Source of the DNA: Paraspadella gotoi
Lineage: Eukaryota; Chaetognatha
Direction of reading: 5' to 3'
DNA length: 64,000 nucleotides
Assembly: GCA_051294375.1 (NCBI GenBank)
Contig: CM119265.1
Location: 2,401,268-2,465,267 of the forward strand
Of the stretch, positions 52,289 through 64,000 are shown in pieces (within the stretch, counting starts at the first letter, position 1; the number at the start of each line of letters is the position of its first letter). Both the position numbers and the translations under genes were made by a program. Below the pieces are notes generated by a model. That model made no database searches. It had not been told where the DNA came from and saw only the letters and a program-made list of their open reading frames with translations.

Positions 52289-52621
52289 GAGGGAACATCC
52301 ATTTTGCTCATACTGGCTGTCTTTTTTTCTTCCATTTTTGAAATTTAAACTGAGTTTTTAATTCGTATTGCCTTTGCGAAAGTTCATCAAGTTTAAAATA
52401 TTAAATTCCAAAAATTCTCGCTAGTAAATATCATAGTGGTAAACTACAACTTTCTAAATAAAAAAGAATGTGTAAAAAAATGTATGAATGTTTGTTAATT
52501 CTTGACCAAGCAAAATTATAACCGAAGAGTAATTTACAAAATGAGCCAAATTGAGTACAGTTTTTGTTATTATCGTTGTAATGATTGTTGTTTCTCTCCA
52601 TCGTTTTCACCAACAACGCCT
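52289..52621. other. Short convergent intergenic region
   Basis: About 330 bases between the stop codons of two converging genes. AT-rich; must hold both 3' ends. Confidence 0.5.
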
Positions 52622-57102
<4,481 letters not shown>

Positions 57103-57143
57103 TTTTTTTCGTTGTTTCTGTTGGAGATCTTCTTAATTTTTAA

Positions 57144-57150
57144 TTTTATA
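57144..57150 (-). promoter_or_regulatory. Possible TATA box of the astacin gene
   Basis: TATAAAA on the minus strand, about 42 bases upstream of the start codon. The region is AT-rich, so chance is possible. Confidence 0.3.
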
Positions 57151-57306
57151 GTATTTGTTATTTTGTTTGTTTTTTTGTTTGTTTGTTTGGCTATGAAGGC
57201 TTCGTTTTATAAACGAGATCACGAGTGAAGAGAATTCTGTGAAAATCTCGACGCGACGTTTCTTTTTATATTCACACGAGAGGTTCACACCTTCTTTGCT
57301 CATAGA

Positions 57307-57345
<39 letters not shown>

Positions 57346-57505
57346 AGTTATCCTCTTCTTAGACCATAATGGTTTTTTTTTTGCTCACAGTCACGTGATC
57401 GGCGTCGAATTCTCACGATTTTATTATCACTTTTACGACGAAGATCGAAAAGGTTAATGAGAACGTGATGGGTGTTGTTGTTGTTGTTGTTGTTGTCTAC
57501 TTGGA

Positions 57506-57541
<36 letters not shown>

Positions 57542-57633
57542 TTGAAATCTGTAAAATCCTTTATGTGTCTCGCGTCTTAATCGTCATTAATGTCGTCTTC
57601 GTCGCGGACAGAGGAGAGAGAGGAGAGGAGAGA

Positions 57634-57712
<79 letters not shown>

Positions 57713-58015
57713 AATTGTTTTAGATTTCTCAGACATCGTTAATTGCAATTTACGATCTTCGTCGACGATATTAATACGTATTGTCATCGTTGTTGTTGTT
57801 ATTGTCCTTTTCCTCTCGGAGTCGGCAAAAGCGATTCATGAAATCAAGTGAATAAAAAGCCGACTTGTCGGGTCAATAAATCTTCACGAGTCCTCGAAGT
57901 TGGGAGTGTCACGAATGAAAGGCGTGAGGTTCTAAATCTAATGGATCTTTCTTCGTTTTCGGTGAATTCGAACTTTCTTTTTTATAACTTGTTGTAAACC
58001 GTAAGTGAAACAGTC
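57151..58015. other. Intergenic with (GTC)n, (TTG)n and (GA)n
   Basis: (GTC)n at 57306-57345, (TTG)n at 57472-57496 and (GA)n at 57505-57540 and 57605-57711. ORFs here follow the repeats only. Confidence 0.6.
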
Positions 58016-58087
58016 TCCCATGTGGTCTAGTGGTTAGGATTCGGCGCTCTCACCGCCGCGGCCGGGGTTCGATTCCCCGCATGGGAA
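58016..58087 (+). tRNA. tRNA-Glu (anticodon CTC)
   Basis: A 72-nt cloverleaf. The acceptor arms TCCCATG and CATGGGA pair fully. A box is TGGTCTAGTGG, anticodon CTC, B box GGGTTCGATTCCC. A short T run follows at 58091-58095. Confidence 0.95.
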
Positions 58088-58771
58088 CTTCTTTTGGGGT
58101 TTTCGTACAAAAAATATTATCCAGTAACAAAATTAATTTCTAAATATCAGATAGTATAGATCACGTGTAAACTTTTTTATATTTATTTAAATGTGTTCCT
58201 TAACGAACTTTTTTGTAGTAGTAAAAACACAAAAAAATATTATTTATGTTTACGTGGTTTTTGGCTAACCTTTCCTATTTGTTTCATATGTTGTCTCGTA
58301 TTTCAAATTTTACGAACTGTACGTAAAATGCAGCAACATATGAATTAACAATTTGATATACTTAAGCTAACTCTATTAACCTGAACCCAATGTAAAATAA
58401 TGGAGAGCCTTCTTGTAAAATGCAATTATAACAATTTTTATTTCAAAATCAGGTTTAATTCTAGAAAATAAACGACCAATTTTTTTATCGAATAGCTTGA
58501 AGCGTTACAAGCTCAGCAAATATTGCACATTGCACAAGCGTTTTGTTACCTTTGCTAAATTAAAACCAAAAGTTAACAAGCGAGAAAAACAAGCATAACA
58601 AACAAGCATCACATCTCCAAGCAATATTGATCTCAAAGCGATGAATTTGAAGAAAATTTTATTAATCTTCTGGAGTGGGCGTGAAAGAGAGAGTGGCAGG
58701 GAGAGTGGCAGAGAGAGTGGCAGGGAGAGTGGCGAAGAACGTAGCACGACTCCACTGTGACTCGTAACTTG
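58088..58771. other. Intergenic, AT-rich
   Basis: Contains a short GAGAGTGGCAGG tandem repeat at 58680-58735. No gene seen. Confidence 0.5.
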
Positions 58772-58975
58772 TCATCTTCTTTTAACCGCGACGGCACGCT
58801 TGACCCGTAGAGCGGCTTGACATAGTCGGTCTCTCAGCCAATCGCAATCCGGAGAACAGGAGCAGATCCTGGCGGCGGCGGCGGCCGGAGCGGCAGCGGC
58901 GGGGGCGGCGCCGAAATCCAAGATGGCGACCACAACGACGAGGAGGAAGAGGCTTTTGAAGGAAAGCAGAGACAT
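58772..58975 (-). CDS. Small secreted Cys-containing peptide ORF (67 aa)
   Basis: Minus-strand ORF starting MSLLSFKSLFLLVVVVAILD, a strong signal peptide, then an Ala/Pro-rich stretch from GCC repeats, then ICSCSPDCDWLRDRLCQ and a basic tail RVKRAVAVKRR. Four cysteines follow C-x-C-x3-C-x7-C. The leader is nearly identical, at the DNA level too, to the start of the UBIAD1 ORF 1.4 kb upstream. It may be a real short secreted peptide, a first exon of a longer gene, or a duplicated UBIAD1 5' fragment. No family recognised. Confidence 0.4.
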   Translation of the reverse strand: MSLLSFKSLFLLVVVVAILDFGAAPAAAAPAAAAARICSCSPDCDWLRDRLCQAALRVKRAVAVKRR

Positions 58976-59378
58976 CTTCTTTTTCGAGAGAAAACGTTGA
59001 ATCTGAGTTTGTATAATTTAATTATGCTGGGTAAAGAAAAACATATCACGAAATAGTAAGTACATACAGTTGCAGCCAAAATACAAACACCCGCTATTGT
59101 TCACCGCTAAAATGTAAATTTCACATATATTCGTTTTGTTTTTTTATTATTGTTTTTATTTATTTGTTTTTAAAATAAATTGTTCCTATGAAGTGAGATT
59201 TCCCGTCTGATCAATTTTAAATACAATATCAATTCCTTGTGATTCATTGAGCTTCACATTTTGAGTCCGGCTATGAGCCATTTACCATTTGTATCTAAAG
59301 CCATATTTCGGTTGGAGAGAATCGATTCTTCGTCCAACGAAATAATAAAGAAAAAATGACTCCTAGCACGTTCGCACG

Positions 59379-60386
59379 CTAACTTATGTTCGTGTAACCA
59401 GGAAGATTCTCTGGCGAGCACATGAGAATGGAGAGAACGTAGCAAATTCCGCAGAACAGGTTCAACTCGGCCGTCCTCTGAGGAAGTCTAATCAAAGGGC
59501 CCTCTTTAAACCGCTTCTCGAGTTCCAACGCTTTGGGCAGGGAGACGAGCGGAACCAGCAGCCAAGGACTGCGCCAACAGCCAAGGACAAAGAAGGCCGC
59601 GTAGGGAGTGAAAAGGAGAAATGAGAAGAAAAAGGAGGACCCAGTTTTGCCTAAAAGTATCGCGAGCGTGACGATCCCGGCGGCGGCGTCGTTGTCGGCA
59701 TCGCGAGCGTTATTGGAATGAAGGATCGCTTCCGTATGAAGGGCGAGGGGCAATGCGTAGATGAGAGGGGAAAAGGAGAAGTCTCCCGACTGAGCGAGGA
59801 AAGAAAAGAATACCGTAAGAGGGCCGAAGGCGAGTATGATAACAAGATCTCCGAGGGCAATGTACTTGAGTCCCACTCCTCCGGTGTACATAAAGCTGAA
59901 CGACAACCCCCCGAAGTAGACGACCGCGAGTTGGGTCACGGGCGCGGGAGAACAGAACCCCAGAGCTAGAAAGGCGATTGTACCGAATGCGTAGAGAGTG
60001 ACCCCGTAGTACCGAATCTGCGTGGGAGTGAGGAGCCGATCGACGAGCGTTCGATCTTCGCAAACCCAACTCCCTTCGGACTTGTCTACTCCCTTGTAGT
60101 AGTCGTAGTAAGTGTTGACGAGGTTCCCGGCGCCGTGGACGAAAAAGGCGGTGAGGGACGAGAGGATGATGACGGCGGGATCGAATGCGACGTGGAACTT
60201 ATAAGCCAACGCAGTTCCGAGGAGAACAGGAATCAGGGAGGCGCTAAAAGACCAAGGGCGCAATGCCACCCAATATTTTTGATAGCGACCGGCGCTATCG
60301 GGTGGAGCAGCATCAGTAAGGGTGGCGCCAAAATCCAAGATGGCGACCACGACGACGAGGAGGAAGAGACTTTTGAAGATAGACAT
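59379..60386 (-). CDS. UBIAD1: UbiA prenyltransferase domain-containing protein 1 (menaquinone-4 synthesis)
   Basis: A single uninterrupted 335-residue ORF on the minus strand. It matches the UBIAD1 family along its length: ALRPWSFSASLIPVLLGTAL, then HGAGNLVNTYYDYYKGVD (first Asp-rich prenyl-diphosphate motif), DRTLVDRLLTP, YTGGVGLKYIALGDLVIIL, and TEAILHSNNARDADND followed by AGIVTLAILLG (second Asp-rich motif). About eight to nine membrane helices are visible. UBIAD1 transfers a geranylgeranyl group to menadione to make menaquinone-4 in ER/Golgi membranes. The N-terminus is odd: MSIFKSLFLLVVVVAILDFG looks like a cleavable signal peptide. Lack of introns is notable, as most other genes here are interrupted. 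Confidence 0.93.
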   Translation of the reverse strand: MSIFKSLFLLVVVVAILDFGATLTDAAPPDSAGRYQKYWVALRPWSFSASLIPVLLGTALAYKFHVAFDPAVIILSSLTAFFVHGAGNLVNTYYDYYKGVDKSEGSWVCEDRTLVDRLLTPTQIRYYGVTLYAFGTIAFLALGFCSPAPVTQLAVVYFGGLSFSFMYTGGVGLKYIALGDLVIILAFGPLTVFFSFLAQSGDFSFSPLIYALPLALHTEAILHSNNARDADNDAAAGIVTLAILLGKTGSSFFFSFLLFTPYAAFFVLGCWRSPWLLVPLVSLPKALELEKRFKEGPLIRLPQRTAELNLFCGICYVLSILMCSPENLPGYTNIS

Positions 60387-61110
60387 CGTGGAAAAAAATT
60401 ACTGGACGAAAACGAGGATTCTGTGGCACAAAAAAAAAATTATATTGTAAAAACATTCAATTGTTACTGTGAAATACTATGCCTGGCCAATTTATTTTTC
60501 CGTTTCTCTAACATTTTAAGGTCAATAAGATTCGCTTAAAATTCTTCGAGAATTTAATTTGACCGGACTTTTTTGTGTCCCGGTATTATTTTACTGGTCT
60601 TTTGTTTGACCGTCAAAATTTGGAGAAATATGAAAATATTTTTTAGTTCTTATTTAGACTCAGCAAAGAGACGATTCGCTCGTCCGTTATTCAGTTTTAT
60701 GGAACAAATTATAGATATTTTACTGGTAGAAATTGTATTCGATCTTTCTTTTTGTTGTTTTTATAAGTTTAAGGAGTGATTTGTGTCTCTCTCTTTCTCT
60801 CTCTCTCTCTCCCTTTCACCAAATTTTTCAATTTTCAAATTCACTTACTCTCGTCTTCCCTGCCCTTACCTTCACCTGAAAATTATTTAACATTAGCGAA
60901 ATTTGAATTATTGTAAAAAAAAATAAGAAATAGAGAGAGGGAGACAGAATGAGAATTTAAAAAGAATTTTAAAAAAGAATCCAAGACCAAAAACTAGATT
61001 TTTTCTTGTTTAAAACTGGTTAATTACTGACAAAAGCGGATACTCGTGAAAGCCTTGATCGTAACTCTTTGTTTGCGTCGAAACAGTAACTGAGATATAT
61101 TGCAATGTCG

Positions 61111-61153
<43 letters not shown>

Positions 61154-61185
61154 AGGTCATTGTCCTTTCTTCAAAGTCGTCGTTT

Positions 61186-61217
<32 letters not shown>

Positions 61218-61789
61218 TCGTCCGTCGTCGTCGTCGTCGGGAAACCGGTCAGTTGTTCGTATCACTCGAGTTAATTAGTTTATGACAACGATTTAAAACA
61301 GTCGGAGTTGTCGTTGTAGTTGTTGTCGTCGTTGTCGTAATTGTCAACGTTTCGAGTGACCACAAACGTCATCATGAAATGAGTCAATAAATGAGCAATA
61401 AAAGTGGGAAAGTCGAATCGGAGTTGATGAAAAGTCAGGTTGTTGGTTTTAAATGGAGTTCCTCTGAGAGAGAGAGTGAGAGAGAAAGAGAGGAAGAGAG
61501 AGACCTAAAGAGCGTGAATACAATACAAGGGAGAGGGGAAAGTGAAAAAAGCCGAAAAGGAGTAAGAGAGAGAGAGAGAGATTACTGTACCTACAAATTA
61601 GCTTAAACTTTGACAAGGAAATCGATATCATAATGTACAGTTTGAATAATTGCATCTCTACCTCATCTATATTTTATTCTTTAATCACAAGTTCAATATC
61701 ATAAAGTCCAATTTGAATAATAAGTCTTTGACTTTATATCATCTCTTTTTCTTATTCTTTAATCACAAGGTCACAATTAATTGTTATCG
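60387..61789. other. Intergenic with (GTC)n arrays
   Basis: (GTC)n at 61112-61150 and 61170-61240, plus GA-rich stretches near 61465-61500 and 61565-61580. No gene supported. Confidence 0.55.
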
Positions 61790-62505
61790 ATTTGTAACTT
61801 TGTTATCGACAACATCCAATCCCTTCGAACCGGAGTTGTGTCCAGATTCCTCAAAATACAATGTCGGATCTGCCCACGATCATTAGCGGTAATTAATTAA
61901 TTAATGAATAAATTCAAGTTAAATATTTAATTAGTCAATCAATTAATCAATTTGTCACTGACCACGATAAAAGCAACGACGTCGACGATGGCGACGACGA
62001 CAATAATGCCGATAACGATAAATTGATTGATTTACTTTATTGATTGATTGATTGATTGATTGAATAATTAATTAATATATAAATTGATAAATTAATTAAT
62101 TATTGATTAATTAAGTGACTAATTTATTAATTAACTTATTAATTATTTGATTAATTATTACATCCTGCATTTACATTTAATATAAAAAAAACGTCTTCCA
62201 ATACTTAATCACAACGAAAAGAAAGGAAATTCATGATGTCTAAAAAAAGAAGCATAATCAATTAGTGAAACAAGTTTTTTGTTTTTTCCATTTAAACTCA
62301 TTTCCACTCGGACGATTCCATCGAAACTTGATTTCCAGCTTAATCACACACTTTCCTACCCACATACAGAATTTCAAGTCAATCGCCCCATATATTCATG
62401 AATAATTGGCGTTCAAATCTTAGGGGAGACGGAAAGACAGACAGACGAACGGACATCTTTTTTTTTTTTGCATAATTAATCATGATTCGATGTTCTGAGT
62501 TATAA
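61790..62505 (+). mobile_element. Dispersed repeat family A, copy 6 (tail lost)
   Basis: Head ATACAATGTCGGATCTGCCC and ACGATCATTAGCGGTAATTA, internal GAC and GATT runs, ACCCACATACAGAATTTCAA core and AGACGGAAAGACAGACAGAC tract. It ends before the hairpin. Confidence 0.6.
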
Positions 62506-62542
62506 TTTACGTTTCTTTAAAAAAACCAGTTAAGATGCATGG

Positions 62543-62552
62543 TTTATCAGCT

Positions 62553-62586
<34 letters not shown>

Positions 62587-62603
62587 ACACCGCCGCCACC
62601 GCC

Positions 62604-62655
<52 letters not shown>
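62543..62655. repeat. (CCG)n trinucleotide tract
   Basis: About 37 CCG units with a few CACC interruptions. Both-strand poly-Pro and poly-Arg ORFs arise from it. Confidence 0.9.
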
Positions 62656-62832
62656 AGTAGTATATACTGGACAGTGAGATCCGCCGCCGGAATCTACTGG
62701 CGAAGTCGCGCCGTCCCAGACTTGGTTTTCGCCAAGAGGAGAGATGCTTCTTTTCTCTGCACCAAAAAAGGAGAAAAGAAAAAAAAATAGGATGGGATAG
62801 AATAAGAAGCGATGGAATGCCACTGTATTTTA

Positions 62833-62905
62833 TGAATGAATGAATGAATGAATGAATGAATGAATGAATGAATGAATGAATGAATGAATGAATGAATGAA
62901 TGAAT
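62833..62905. repeat. (GAAT)n microsatellite
   Basis: Nearly pure tetranucleotide run, followed by degenerate copies to about 62970. Confidence 0.9.
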
Positions 62906-63327
62906 AATGAATTATTATAATAAATGAATGCATGAATTAATATATTAATGAATGAATGAATAAATTAGTGAATGAATCAATTAATTAATCAATTAACTAA
63001 TTAATTGAACGAATGAATCACGGAATGTCGCAAAAGCTTGTAGGTTTATTTAAAAAGACTAGTATTATTCGTTATCGAGTCTAAAACTTTAAATTACATG
63101 TTTTCCTTGGCACCACTTGTAAGTGTAAACCAAAACCTGAAGAGATATGTTACATAATAAATAATTTGATTTATTTTGGATCCAGCTTAACAATCAAATT
63201 CGGAGGTTAAACGGATATATATACATTTATTTGTTGAGCGTCCGAGCAGCACCCTTCGATCGAAAATATTTGACCTCTATTTCGTAGAGGGTTACTTCAC
63301 GACAGTGACAGGTATTTGTGTGTGTGT

Positions 63328-63554
<227 letters not shown>

Positions 63555-63789
63555 GTTCGACCTCAACAGCGTGAATACGAGGGAGAGGGGTAAAAAAAGG
63601 GGGGAAAAAGGGAAACAATTTTTGTGAACAGGTGAACATTTATCGCGAAAAAAAATCACTCGGGTAAAAATTAAAAAAATATTCTAAACAATTAACAAGG
63701 TATAATATAATTTTTTTCAGTAATTAAGTTTTAAAATTAAACGGAACCCGAAAAAGATAAATAGATAGAAAAAGATTTGACTTGATTTA

Positions 63790-63858
63790 TTATTTATTAA
63801 TCTCAAAGAACGTGTGACGCTGAGGATTGGTCGGCACAGCAGCGGGACGGGTGACGGT
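63790..63858 (-). CDS. Possible terminal exon of a minus-strand gene
   Basis: On the minus strand an acceptor-like CGTTTAG is followed by 22 codons reading TVTRPAAVPTNPQRHTFFEI-NK and a TAA, then AT-rich DNA. Upstream exons would lie beyond the window. Short and unverified. Confidence 0.3.
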   Translation of the reverse strand, partial: TVTRPAAVPTNPQRHTFFEINK

Positions 63859-64000
63859 CTAAACGACGGTTTTAAAAGAGATAATTTATCACAATAAGTA
63901 TATAATCGTTAACGACCTATATATATATATATATATATAAAGAAATTCACTTCAATTCAACTCATTAAAAACACCTCAACAAACCGGCCTAACAAGTTAA

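Noticed and set aside
62539-62823. Poly-Pro and poly-Arg ORFs
   Set aside because: Both arise from the (CCG)n tract. There is no supporting gene structure.

Overview
This is eukaryotic, almost certainly invertebrate metazoan, nuclear DNA. Evidence: genes broken by GT-AG introns, a nuclear-type tRNA-Glu and tRNA-Thr, and animal-specific families (integrin alpha, astacin, kringle, C-type lectin fold, fibrinogen-related domain, UBIAD1). Nothing here fixes the phylum. Introns and intergenic DNA are extraordinarily rich in simple repeats ((GATT)n, (GA)n, (GTC)n, (ATT)n, (AAAT)n), while exons are GC-rich with C/G-ended codons. Three runs of N (27040-27284, 34700-34724, 51241-51407) are assembly gaps.

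Layout. 1-9 kb, plus strand: the tail of an unknown gene, then two unrecognised low-complexity genes (1406-3232 and 4098-8944), both starting with a mitochondrial-presequence-like N-terminus and sharing a short D-x-D-E-x-A-E-V-x-F-A-R motif. 10-19 kb, minus strand: a tandem pair of secreted Cys-rich proteins ending in a short fibrinogen-related domain, with identical 49-nt first exons and equally spaced TATA boxes; the second has a 1-nt frameshift. 21.6-47.4 kb, plus strand: a 15-exon integrin alpha gene whose exon phases all join and total 4041 nt. Its 17-kb intron 5 holds an oppositely oriented multi-pass membrane protein gene (XK-related-like) and, next to it, a noisy near-duplicate that looks like uncorrected assembly.

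50.6-52.3 kb, plus: a secreted C-type-lectin-fold protein. It is tail-to-tail with a 10-exon minus-strand gene (52.6-57.1 kb) encoding an astacin metalloprotease followed by a coiled-coil repeat and a C-terminal kringle, which is the most striking architecture here. tRNA-Thr lies in one of its introns and tRNA-Glu lies upstream. 58.8-60.4 kb, minus: a small secreted Cys peptide ORF and an intronless UBIAD1 menaquinone-4 prenyltransferase that share the same hydrophobic leader. A possible terminal exon of another minus-strand gene lies at 63.8 kb.

The genes do not form an evident pathway. Several (integrin, lectin, fibrinogen-related pair, astacin) are extracellular or adhesion and defence types. 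The non-genic DNA contains at least two undescribed dispersed repeat families (one ending in a covarying hairpin), tRNA-derived SINEs, several minisatellites and a GC-rich palindromic element pair in inverted orientation. All gene models were built by eye from splice signals, reading frame and family resemblance.
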